Part shown: piece after piece, positions 1-5,546 of the stretch
Numbering within the stretch: position 1 is the first letter of the stretch
Layout of the letters: the number at the start of each line of letters is the position of its first letter
NCBI GenBank assembly: GCA_021790035.1
Contig: JAJYIO010000202.1
Location: 1 to 5,705 of the forward strand
Source: a bacterium
GTDB taxonomy: Bacteria; Cyanobacteriota; Sericytochromatia; S15B-MN24; VGJW01
DNA length: 5,705 bases
Direction of reading: 5' to 3'
Position numbers and translations under genes: made by a program
Notes under the pieces: model-generated
The model's database searches: none
Told to the model about the DNA's origin: nothing
What the model saw: only the letters and a program-made list of their open reading frames with translations

Positions 1-796
1 TCGTCCGGGATGCCTTCATGCCGAAGTCTATGAGGCGTCGGGCGTCGCCCCATAGATTGCGGCTGCCGAGCATGGCCACCGTGAGCCCCGTGCCCTCCGC
101 CTCGGCGACGTAGCAGCGGCCGGCCGCGAAGGTGAAGCCCGTCTTGCCCAGCAGGGGGGTGGGATATTGAGCCAGCAAGCGGTTGAGGCTCGTGACATGG
201 TGCGGGCGGTGGTGGCCCGGCCACACCAGGTCGACGCTCCGGGTCTGAGCGATGGCCACGAAGACGGGGTTCTGGGCCGCCGCCCGCATGATGATGGCCA
301 GATCGTGAACCGTGGTGAAGTGGCCCTTGGCCGGCAGGCCGTTCGGCGTGACGAAATGCGTGTTGTCGCATCCGAGAGCCCGGGCCTTGGCATTCATGAG
401 ATCCGCGAACCGCTGGGTCGAACCGGCGACGTGCTCGGCCAGTGCCACTGCCGCATCGTTGTCCGACGCCAGGAGCATGGCATAGAGGAGTTCGAGCACC
501 GTGTACGTCTCGCCCGGGCGTACGCCGAGATGGGTCGGGGGCATGCTCGCCGCGTAGGGACTGATGGTGACGACGTCCTGCAGTGCGGCGTTATCGATGG
601 TCACGAGGGCCGTCAGCACCTTCGTCGTACTGGCGTTTGGCAGCCGCAGGTTGGGATTCTCGGCGAACAGGACGTTCCCCTGCCCGTCCTCGACGATCGC
701 CGCCCGGGCCGACAGCCGGAGATGCGGCTCCCGGGCCACGGCCGGAGAAGCCATACACAGCAGTGCGGCGATCAGCAGCAGCGACAGTCTTCGCAA
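1..796 (-). CDS. D-alanyl-D-alanine carboxypeptidase, peptidase S11 family (3' end outside window)
   Basis: Secreted penicillin-binding protein of the PBP5/DacA-DacF type. It removes the terminal D-alanine from peptidoglycan pentapeptides outside the cytoplasmic membrane. The visible 265 residues contain all three catalytic motifs in order and spacing typical of S11: S-T-T-K at 56-59 (nucleophile Ser56, Lys59), S-D-N at 111-113 and K-T-G at 218-220. Family landmarks HLGVRPGE (89-96) and TPNGLP (150-155) are also present. The N-terminus from the TTG at 796 is a clean signal peptide: MRR, then a hydrophobic stretch, then the cleavage site SPAVA-REP near residue 21. I chose this TTG because GGAG lies 9 nt upstream. 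An in-frame GTG at 841 would add 15 residues, but it abuts a TATATA that looks like the -10 box. The reading frame leaves the window just after the catalytic domain, so a PBP5-like C-terminal domain or membrane anchor cannot be assessed. The gene is transcribed divergently from the transporter genes. Family assignment is secure; physiological role and exact paralogue are not. Confidence 0.95.
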   Translation of the reverse strand, partial: MRRLSLLLIAALLCMASPAVAREPHLRLSARAAIVEDGQGNVLFAENPNLRLPNASTTKVLTALVTIDNAALQDVVTISPYAASMPPTHLGVRPGETYTVLELLYAMLLASDNDAAVALAEHVAGSTQRFADLMNAKARALGCDNTHFVTPNGLPAKGHFTTVHDLAIIMRAAAQNPVFVAIAQTRSVDLVWPGHHRPHHVTSLNRLLAQYPTPLLGKTGFTFAAGRCYVAEAEGTGLTVAMLGSRNLWGDARRLIDFGMKASRT

Positions 797-805
797 GGGC
801 AGGGC

Positions 806-809
806 CTCC
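806..809 (-). promoter_or_regulatory. Ribosome binding site of the carboxypeptidase gene
   Basis: Read on the minus strand, GGAG ends 9 nt before the TTG at 796-794. It decides for this rare start codon over the upstream in-frame GTG at 841, because only the TTG start yields a compact, well-formed signal peptide. Confidence 0.6.
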
Positions 810-841
810 AAAATGGCTAGCAAGGCGAGCTTCCGGTCCAC

Positions 842-847
842 TATATA
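842..847 (-). promoter_or_regulatory. Putative -10 box for the carboxypeptidase gene
   Basis: TATATA on the minus strand is an AT island in very GC-rich DNA. It would place the transcript start near 835 and give a leader of about 40 nt containing the GGAG site and the TTG start. No good -35 hexamer lies 16-18 nt upstream, so this is only half a promoter. It fits the direction and spacing of the gene but is otherwise unproven. Confidence 0.35.
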
Positions 848-959
848 CCCCGACGCGGGACTGCCGGGATGGTCGCCTGGTTGGATCAAGATTGGTCGGG
901 CTGGACTTCCGTTGCGGAGAGCGAGGCGTCCGCCCGTGTTGCCCACGTGACCTTCACGC

Positions 960-989
960 TTGACGGCGCGGCGCGCCCGGCGCTAAGGT
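960..989 (+). promoter_or_regulatory. Putative sigma70-type promoter of the DppC-like permease gene
   Basis: TTGACG (960-965) and TAAGGT (984-989) are separated by 18 nt. The -35 matches consensus at five of six positions; the -10 fits the TANNNT form common in GC-rich bacteria. Only 8 nt separate the -10 box from the ATG at 998, so transcription would begin at or within 2 nt of the start codon, giving a leaderless mRNA. The only purine-rich stretch upstream of the ATG (AAGG, 985-988) lies inside this -10 box, which argues against a normal ribosome binding site. Confidence 0.45.
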
Positions 990-997
990 CGCACACG

Positions 998-1858
998 ATG
1001 CAAGCCGTCGCGCCGGCTCCCCCGCCGGCCACACCGCTCCGCCGCCGGATCGACTGGCTGCGCCTGGCCCCCATCGTGGTGCTGACGCTGTTCGTGCTCG
1101 CGGCGATCTTCGCCCGCCACCTGGCTCCGTATGATCCCCTCGCCCAGCTCAAGGGCGGACTGGATGCCGATGGCATGCCGCTGCCGCCGGGCCCGGCCCA
1201 CTGGCTCGGGACCGACGACCTGGGCCGCGACGTCCTCTCGCGGTTGCTCTACGGGGCCCGGGTTTCGCTCGCCGTGGGGTTCTTCGCGACGCTGCTGGCG
1301 GGTTTTCTGGGCATCTCGGTCGGACTTGCCGCGGGTTTCCTGGGCGGCTGGGTGGACCTCGTGCTGATGCGATTCACCGAGATCGTGATGGCATTTCCAG
1401 CCTTGCTGCTGGCGATCGGCCTGGCGGCGGTGCTGCCACCAAGTCCCGCCATGGTCGTCTTGACGCTGGGCCTGGTCGGCTGGACCACGCTCGCCCGGAT
1501 CGTCCGCGGCCAGGCCATCGCCCTGCGAGAGCGGGAGTTCGTCGAGGCCGCTCGCGCCGTTGGCGCCGGAAAGCTGGCGTTGATGACCCGTCACATCCTG
1601 CCCAACCTCGCCGGGCCGGCCGTCACGCTCCTCACGCTCAAGATCGGCGACATGCTGTTGCTCGAGGCCGCCCTCTCGTTTCTGGGTATCGGCATTCGCC
1701 CGCCGCTGCCGAGCTGGGGCAACATGATCCTCGACGGTCGGGACTACTTTCGTTCGGCGCCCTGGTTGATGGCCGCGCCAGGCCTGGCCATCTTCATCGT
1801 GGTCGTGGCCTGCAACCTCCTCGGTGAGCGAGCCGGGGCCAGCGGCGCTGCGATCTGA
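998..1858 (+). CDS. ABC transporter permease, DppC/OppC type (peptide/nickel family)
   Basis: Inner-membrane subunit of a family 5 (peptide/nickel/opine) ABC importer, 286 aa, close to the usual 280-300. A short cytoplasmic N-terminus leads into a first membrane segment (about 24-39). Next comes the periplasmic part with the hallmark LGTDDLGRDVLSRLLYGAR (70-88), then about five more hydrophobic segments. The EAA loop that docks the ATPase is clear: E183-A-A-x3-G189 ... I200-L-P202. The FLGIG-x-PP-PSWG signature at 228-241 is typical of DppC. The reading frame is open back to 869, but the 43 extra residues do not look like a permease and a promoter-like sequence overlaps that region, so I start at 998. 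The C-terminus is odd: after N-L-L-G (273-276) the usual LRDxLDPR tail is replaced by a short Ala/Gly-rich end. The probable partner is the DppB-like permease at 4238-5179. Substrate is unknown. Confidence 0.93.
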   Translation: MQAVAPAPPPATPLRRRIDWLRLAPIVVLTLFVLAAIFARHLAPYDPLAQLKGGLDADGMPLPPGPAHWLGTDDLGRDVLSRLLYGARVSLAVGFFATLLAGFLGISVGLAAGFLGGWVDLVLMRFTEIVMAFPALLLAIGLAAVLPPSPAMVVLTLGLVGWTTLARIVRGQAIALREREFVEAARAVGAGKLALMTRHILPNLAGPAVTLLTLKIGDMLLLEAALSFLGIGIRPPLPSWGNMILDGRDYFRSAPWLMAAPGLAIFIVVVACNLLGERAGASGAAI

Positions 1859-1925
1859 CGGAGAATTTCCGGAACACGACGCGCGACAGACTCGTCCTGG
1901 CATTTGACCGCCCTGTCGTGTTTCA

Positions 1926-2486
1926 ATGGCAACTGACGCACAGGTGATGGACCAGATGCTCTTCAATGCCTCAACGAGTCGAAGCTTCGTCGTCGGTGCC
2001 GCGCCTTCGGCCGTCGCGGCTTATTTCTCGCAGAACACCGACCTGCTTTCCGCACTCGTACCGGGCGGTCAGGTGTCGTCTCTGGGCGAGGGGCGCTACC
2101 GCATCAGCTTCGGACGGTTCGCCATCCCGGGCCTCGTCATCCGACCCGAGCTCGACGTCGCTTTTGTCGATGCCGCCGGCAGCACGACGATGGAGACTTG
2201 CCGCACGCAGGTCGTCGAAGGGCCCCCGGGGCTGGAGCTGGCGGTCGCATTCGAGGGTCGTGCTGGCTTCGACCCCCACGCGGATGGCTGCATGCTGACC
2301 TGCTTCACGCAAGCTGTCGTGACGGCAGACTTTCCCGGCGCGGGCCTCCTTCCCATCCGCTGGCTCGAGGCTGCGGGCAGCGCCATGCTTTCGGCCGCCA
2401 TGAGCGCCACCGCGGCGCGTTTCCAGCGCATCCTCACGGAGCGCTTCGCCGACCGCGGACTGGCGCTCGAGCCGGCTCTGGGCTAG
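1926..2486 (+). CDS. DUF1997 / SRPBCC-like protein of unknown function
   Basis: Soluble protein of up to 186 aa without signal peptide or membrane segment. Its layout resembles DUF1997, a family I recall from cyanobacteria and plants and which looks like a SRPBCC-type helix-grip fold. An F-x-A-S-x-S start (13-18) is followed by a short helix with Y33, L40/L41 and L44-V45-P46. A V-x-x-L...R strand pair (50-59) comes next, then a P-E-L-D-V strand (74-78). A long C-terminal helix starts at L-P-I-R-W-L-E-A-A-G (142-151) and runs to about 176. No catalytic residues can be named and the molecular function is unknown. The start is uncertain: the ATG at 1926 has no Shine-Dalgarno sequence. The in-frame ATG at 1956 is preceded at good distance by AGGTGAT (1942-1948), complementary to the 16S tail, and begins just before the conserved domain. 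The gene lies 67 bp after one permease and 81 bp before the binding protein, on the same strand. Its link to transport is unclear. The assignment comes from remembered family patterns, not a search. Confidence 0.75.
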   Translation: MATDAQVMDQMLFNASTSRSFVVGAAPSAVAAYFSQNTDLLSALVPGGQVSSLGEGRYRISFGRFAIPGLVIRPELDVAFVDAAGSTTMETCRTQVVEGPPGLELAVAFEGRAGFDPHADGCMLTCFTQAVVTADFPGAGLLPIRWLEAAGSAMLSAAMSATAARFQRILTERFADRGLALEPALG

Positions 2487-2553
2487 GCGGCGACGGGGAG
2501 ATTCTCGCGCTGGCGCCAGTATCGAGGCCGGTCGCCCGACCCGAGCGGGATCC

Positions 2554-2562
2554 TGGTATCCT
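2554..2562 (+). promoter_or_regulatory. Possible extended -10 element before the binding-protein gene
   Basis: TGGTATCCT fits the extended -10 form TGnTATnnT. It ends 5 nt before the ATG at 2568, so a transcript from it would start at about the A of the ATG and be essentially leaderless. No -35 box is visible at 16-18 nt. The short distance is at the limit of what is usual, so this is a suggestion only; readthrough from the upstream gene is the alternative. Confidence 0.25.
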
Positions 2563-2567
2563 GTGGG

Positions 2568-4241
2568 ATGCGTGCCAGACGGAGGCTCGGCGGCTCGAGA
2601 GCTCGACAGGCTCTCCTTTGCTGGCTCGGCGTCCTGGCGCTGGCGATGCTGGTCGCATGCGCGCCGACGCGCATCCGGCACGATACCCTTCGCGTGGCGC
2701 TGGGAGACGATCCCGGGAAGATCGATCCGGCCACGGGGTACAGCATACCGACCTGGAGCATCGACAAGCTGCTCTTCGATGGTCTCGTCGACTACGACGA
2801 CGCCGGTCGGATCGTCCCCGATCTCGCTGCCACGTGGAGCGTCGAGCCGGATCGCCTGGTCTTTCACCTTCGCCATGGCCTCCGGTTCAGCAATGGCGCT
2901 TCCTGCCGGGCCGACGACGTCATCGCGAGCATGGACCGACTGTTGCGTCCGCAGACACGCTGCCCGGTCCCGCGGTTCTACGCGGCGATTGCCGGGGCCG
3001 ATGCGGTCATCGCCGGCCGATCCCGGCACATCCGGGGTCTCACGGCGCCCGATCCCTTCACGGTCGACATGCGCCTGGTCCGGCCGGACCCGTTTCTCCT
3101 GCAGGTCCTGGCGATGCCATTTTGCTCGGTGCTTCCCCATGGCGAGCTCGACCCCCGGCATCCGATCGGCACGGGCCCCTTTGCCCTGACGCGCTGGATC
3201 CACGGCCAGAAGATGGTCTTCGACCATGCCCGGCCGGCCCCTGACCCGCATTCGCCCCGCCGGGTCGAGTTCGACCTGGGCCTCAGCGAGCAGGTCGAGG
3301 ACCTCAAGTTCGAGCGCGGCGAGCTAGATCTTCTCGGCGTCCACCGGCCGATCGATGGTCCGGACTTCGTCCGGCTGCTCCACGATCCCAGGTGGAAGTC
3401 CCGGTTCGTCTCGGCCCCCGAGATGGCCACCTACTACATCGGCATGAACACCGAGATGCCGCCGTTCGACGACGTCCGGGTCCGCAAGGCGGTCGCGTTC
3501 GCGGTGGATCGCGCCCGCCTGGTGCAGTTGCTCAATGGCCGTGCGGTCGTTGCCGCCGGCTTCCTGCCTCCGGGATTGCCAGGCATCGACCAGTCCCGGG
3601 TCCGAGCCCTTTCCGGAGCGGCGCTCGCCTCCGGGTCCTCGGCCGCCGTGAGCGATCCCCTCCACGACGTGGCCGAGGCTCGCGCCTTGCTGGCCCAGGC
3701 CGGGCACCCCGACGGCATCTCGGCTACCTATTACTGTCCCAACTCGGCCACATCGATGAAGCTCGCCATGGCCATCCAGCAGGATCTCGCCGGAGCGGGG
3801 ATTCACCTCATCCTCAAGCCCCTTTCGTTTCCGACCTTCCTCACGGCGGTGGGCCAGCGCCGCAACGTCAAGATCTTCCAGGGCAACTGGGTAGCTGACT
3901 ACCCGGATCCCAGCAACTTCCTGGTGCCGCTTTTCTCGTCGGCCAACATCCAGGACGTCAATTCACGGAACACGACCTTCTTCCACGATCCCGCCTACGA
4001 CGCCCTGCTGGCCCGGGCGGCTGCCGAGCCCTCCGTCGCTCGCCGGGACGCCATCTACCGGCAAGCCGAGCGGGAGCTGATGGCGCAGATGCCCGTGGTC
4101 CCCCTGTTCCATCCCGAGAACTACGTGCTGGTGCAACCCTGGGTCTACGGCTTTCGCCTGCACCCCGTATGGCCACTCGCCTTCTGGGACATCTGCCTGG
4201 GAGCGCCGTGCCGGCCGCATGCCGCCGGAGTCCGGCGATGA
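2568..4241 (+). CDS. Family 5 extracellular solute-binding lipoprotein (DppA/OppA type)
   Basis: Captures the substrate outside the membrane and delivers it to the permease pair. The 557 residues match the usual length of SBP_bac_5 proteins. The arginine-rich N-terminus and hydrophobic stretch (15-30) end in a lipobox, L28-V-A-C31, so the mature protein should be lipid-anchored at Cys31. Family features follow in order: LRVALGDDP just after the anchor, FHLRHGLRFSNG (99-110) with ADDV after it, GTGPF, and the conserved V-R-K-A-V-A-F-A-V-D-R (305-315) followed by the LPPG loop. The domain ends with the R-L-H-P...W-D-I-C-L strand typical of this fold. An extra Ser/Ala-rich stretch at about 342-362 sits where most relatives pass directly from the LPPG loop to the Ala/Leu-rich helix. 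The stop codon overlaps the start of the next permease gene by ATGA. Ligand cannot be told from sequence: peptides are the default, while nickel, heme precursors or sugars are used by relatives. The ATG at 2568 gives a good signal peptide but has only GTGGG before it. Confidence 0.94.
   Translation: MRARRRLGGSRARQALLCWLGVLALAMLVACAPTRIRHDTLRVALGDDPGKIDPATGYSIPTWSIDKLLFDGLVDYDDAGRIVPDLAATWSVEPDRLVFHLRHGLRFSNGASCRADDVIASMDRLLRPQTRCPVPRFYAAIAGADAVIAGRSRHIRGLTAPDPFTVDMRLVRPDPFLLQVLAMPFCSVLPHGELDPRHPIGTGPFALTRWIHGQKMVFDHARPAPDPHSPRRVEFDLGLSEQVEDLKFERGELDLLGVHRPIDGPDFVRLLHDPRWKSRFVSAPEMATYYIGMNTEMPPFDDVRVRKAVAFAVDRARLVQLLNGRAVVAAGFLPPGLPGIDQSRVRALSGAALASGSSAAVSDPLHDVAEARALLAQAGHPDGISATYYCPNSATSMKLAMAIQQDLAGAGIHLILKPLSFPTFLTAVGQRRNVKIFQGNWVADYPDPSNFLVPLFSSANIQDVNSRNTTFFHDPAYDALLARAAAEPSVARRDAIYRQAERELMAQMPVVPLFHPENYVLVQPWVYGFRLHPVWPLAFWDICLGAPCRPHAAGVRR
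4227..4230 (+). promoter_or_regulatory. Ribosome binding site of the DppB-like permease gene
   Basis: GGAG lies inside the last codons of the binding-protein gene, 7 nt before the ATG at 4238. It fixes the permease start there rather than at the in-frame ATG at 4169. It also indicates translational coupling through the ATGA overlap. Confidence 0.7.
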
Positions 4242-5179
4242 ACCTCCTGCGGCGCATCCCCCTGGCCATCGGAGTCTGGCTCGGTGTGGCGGCGATCGTC
4301 TTCGCGCTCATGTACGTCATTCCGGCCGATCCGGCACGGATCCTGGCGGGAGCCCAGGCCGATCCCCAGACGGTCGCGGCGATTCACGCCCAGCTCGGGC
4401 TCGATCGGCCGCTGCTCGTCCGCTTTGCGGCCTACCTGGGCGGCCTCTTGCACGGCGACTGGGGGCAGAGCTACCTGACCGGCGAGCCGGTGCTTGGCAC
4501 CGTTCTTTCCCACTTTCCCGCCACGCTCGAGCTCGCCCTCGGAGCTCTCGTCGTGTACCTGACCTTCGGCTGCGGACTCGGGATCCTGGCTGCCAGTCGG
4601 CCGGGCACCTGGGCGGATCGCCTGGCCTCCTTCTTCGTCCTCGCGGGCAAGAGCGTTCCCAGCTTCTGGCTCGGCCTGGTGCTCCTGTTCCTGTTCGCGT
4701 CTCAGCTCGCCATCTTTCCGCTGGGTGGCGCCGGGCAGGGCGGCCTCCTCGACACCGTCTATCACCTGGCGCTCCCGGCCCTCACCCTGGGGCTGTCGGG
4801 GGCAGCCTACTACATGCGCATGCTGCGCCAGGGCCTGGCCGCGGAGCTCGGCAGCGACTACGTCCGCACCGCGCGGGCCAAGGGGATCGGCGAGGGGACG
4901 ATTCTCCTGAAGCACGCCTTGCGCAACGCCATCCTGCCGGTATTCACGCTCCTGGGCGTCGACTTCGCGCAGCTTCTCGGGGGTGCGGTCCTGACCGAGG
5001 CCGTTTTCGACTGGCCTGGCATCGGTCAGCTCGCGCTGCAGTCGATCGCCACGCTCGACGTGCCCATGATCATGGGCACGGTTCTCTTCGCGGCCACGGC
5101 GATCGTGGCGATCAATCTCGCTGTCGACCTGGCCTATCCCCTCATCGATCCCCGCCTCCGGGATCGCGGCGCCCTCTAG
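4238..5179 (+). CDS. ABC transporter permease, DppB/OppB type (peptide/nickel family)
   Basis: Second inner-membrane subunit of the importer, 313 aa, normal for DppB (about 305-340). The first membrane segment (9-28) runs into the P-A-D-P-A-R motif (29-34). The periplasmic domain with Q-L-G-L-D-R-P (52-58) and H-G-D-W-G-Q-S (72-78) follows, then five hydrophobic segments near 98-119, 131-156, 172-193, 232-252 and 277-300. The EAA loop is present as R-T-A-R-A-K-G (210-216) through A231-I-L-P234, the variant usual for this subunit. The E-A-V-F-D-W-P-G-I-G signature spans 254-263. The C-terminus ends in the classic Y-P-L-I-D-P-R-L-R (300-308), unlike the partner permease. The gene overlaps the binding-protein stop by 4 nt. 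It should pair with the DppC-like protein encoded at 998-1858. The ATPases of the system are not in view. Assignment to the family is firm, substrate is not. Confidence 0.95.
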   Translation: MNLLRRIPLAIGVWLGVAAIVFALMYVIPADPARILAGAQADPQTVAAIHAQLGLDRPLLVRFAAYLGGLLHGDWGQSYLTGEPVLGTVLSHFPATLELALGALVVYLTFGCGLGILAASRPGTWADRLASFFVLAGKSVPSFWLGLVLLFLFASQLAIFPLGGAGQGGLLDTVYHLALPALTLGLSGAAYYMRMLRQGLAAELGSDYVRTARAKGIGEGTILLKHALRNAILPVFTLLGVDFAQLLGGAVLTEAVFDWPGIGQLALQSIATLDVPMIMGTVLFAATAIVAINLAVDLAYPLIDPRLRDRGAL

Positions 5180-5221
5180 ATTTGAAACTGGGATTCTCCC
5201 TCACTTCGCTCGGGCAGTGAC

Positions 5222-5247
5222 TCGAGGGAACCCGCCGGTTCCCTCGA
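5222..5247 (+). terminator. Perfect 11-bp hairpin after the DppB-like gene, probable terminator
   Basis: TCGAGGGAACC (5222-5232) and GGTTCCCTCGA (5237-5247) are exact reverse complements around a CGCC tetraloop, beginning 43 nt after the permease stop. The position suits transcript termination, but no T-run follows on either strand, so it is not a textbook intrinsic terminator. An upstream TCCCTC (5197-5202) could pair with GAGGGA in the left arm, giving a competing fold. A role in mRNA end protection, or a dispersed repeat, are alternatives. Confidence 0.5.
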
Positions 5248-5344
5248 ACTCTCTCCGGCTGCTGGCAAGCTGCTACGTAGCTCGGCTCGACAGGTGGCGA
5301 GGATTTCACGTGGGGGGCTGCCGTCTGCGGGGCGGGTGGCGGCG

Positions 5345-5369
5345 CCAGGTCGGTTACTGGTTGACCTGG
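5345..5369. repeat. Inverted repeat CCAGGTC-N11-GACCTGG, possible operator or hairpin
   Basis: The two 7-bp arms (5345-5351 and 5363-5369) are perfect complements around an 11-nt centre, with two further G-T pairs possible inside. It lies about 43 bp upstream of the putative -35 box of the sigma gene. It could therefore be a binding site for a dimeric regulator or simply an RNA hairpin in readthrough transcripts. No known operator was recognised. Confidence 0.35.
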
Positions 5370-5412
5370 TATTCAGGATGATGCGCTCTGGGCCCGTTTG
5401 CTGGCCAGGCCC

Positions 5413-5441
5413 TTGGCCGCCAGGCGAAGGCATGCTAGACT
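5413..5441 (+). promoter_or_regulatory. Putative sigma70-type promoter of the sigma-factor gene
   Basis: TTGGCC (5413-5418) and TAGACT (5436-5441) are 17 nt apart, and the -10 carries an upstream TG in the extended form TGnTAGACT. Each hexamer matches the consensus at four of six positions. Transcription would start near 5448, leaving a leader of about 100 nt before the ATG at 5547. The -35 lies inside a small dyad (CTGGC 5401-5405 with GCCAG 5419-5423), which may be chance in GC-rich DNA. Confidence 0.45.
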
Positions 5442-5530
5442 GTTCGTTGGGTCTTGGCGGGTAAGTTTCGGGCTTGGGGCGCCTGCATGCTTGCCGGTGG
5501 TCGTTCGTCCGAATCCTTTGACACGGTTGC

Positions 5531-5535
5531 GGAGG
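5531..5535 (+). promoter_or_regulatory. Ribosome binding site of the sigma-factor gene
   Basis: GGAGG lies 8 nt before an in-frame GTG (5544) and 11 nt before the adjoining ATG (5547). It supports a start at one of these codons rather than at the in-frame ATG at 5487, which has no comparable site. Confidence 0.6.
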
Positions 5536-5546
5536 CAAGTCTGGTG

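Larger units (their letters stand above)
5180..5546. other. Gene-free region between the transporter and the sigma gene
   Basis: No open frame here has a ribosome binding site with recognisable protein content; the minus-strand frames covering it read as low-complexity shadows. From left to right it holds a perfect hairpin (5222-5247), a 10-bp palindrome GCTACGTAGC (5272-5281), an inverted repeat CCAGGTC/GACCTGG (5345-5369), a plausible extended -10 promoter (5413-5441), an in-frame upstream ATG (5487) and a strong ribosome binding site (5531-5535). It most likely combines the end of the transporter transcript with the regulatory region of the sigma gene. Confidence 0.6.

Noticed and set aside
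167..820. Plus-strand frame of 217 codons over the carboxypeptidase
   Set aside because: It is antisense to a catalytically complete S11 protein and resembles no known family.
944..949. CACGTG palindrome in the divergent control region
   Set aside because: A single 6-bp palindrome has no support as a regulator site in bacteria without further copies or conservation.
1904..1909. TTGACC as a -35 box for the DUF1997-like gene
   Set aside because: No -10-like hexamer lies 16-18 nt downstream; that position falls on the start codon itself.
1884..1920. Possible terminator between the C permease and the DUF1997-like gene (CGACAG with CTGTCG)
   Set aside because: The stem is 6 bp plus two wobble pairs around a loop of more than 20 nt and has only TTT after it, so it is too weak to call.
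983..1966. 327-codon open frame on the minus strand
   Set aside because: It lies antisense to a clear DppC-type permease and its Gln/Arg/Gly-rich translation has no recognisable domain.
2510..2519. Palindrome CTGGCGCCAG between the DUF1997-like gene and the binding protein
   Set aside because: It has no loop or T-run, and 10-bp GC palindromes are expected by chance at this base composition.
2198..3244. 348-codon plus-strand frame overlapping two genes
   Set aside because: The Arg/Pro/Gly-rich translation is a frame shadow; both real frames beneath it have coherent proteins.
1971..3251. 426-codon open frame on the minus strand
   Set aside because: It overlaps the DUF1997-like gene and the binding lipoprotein antisense, is rich in Arg/Gly/Asp as expected for a GC-rich shadow frame, and shows no family motif.
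4219..5220. 333-codon plus-strand frame over the DppB-like gene
   Set aside because: It is an alternative frame of a permease with all family signatures; the alternative is Arg/Pro-rich without hydrophobic segments.
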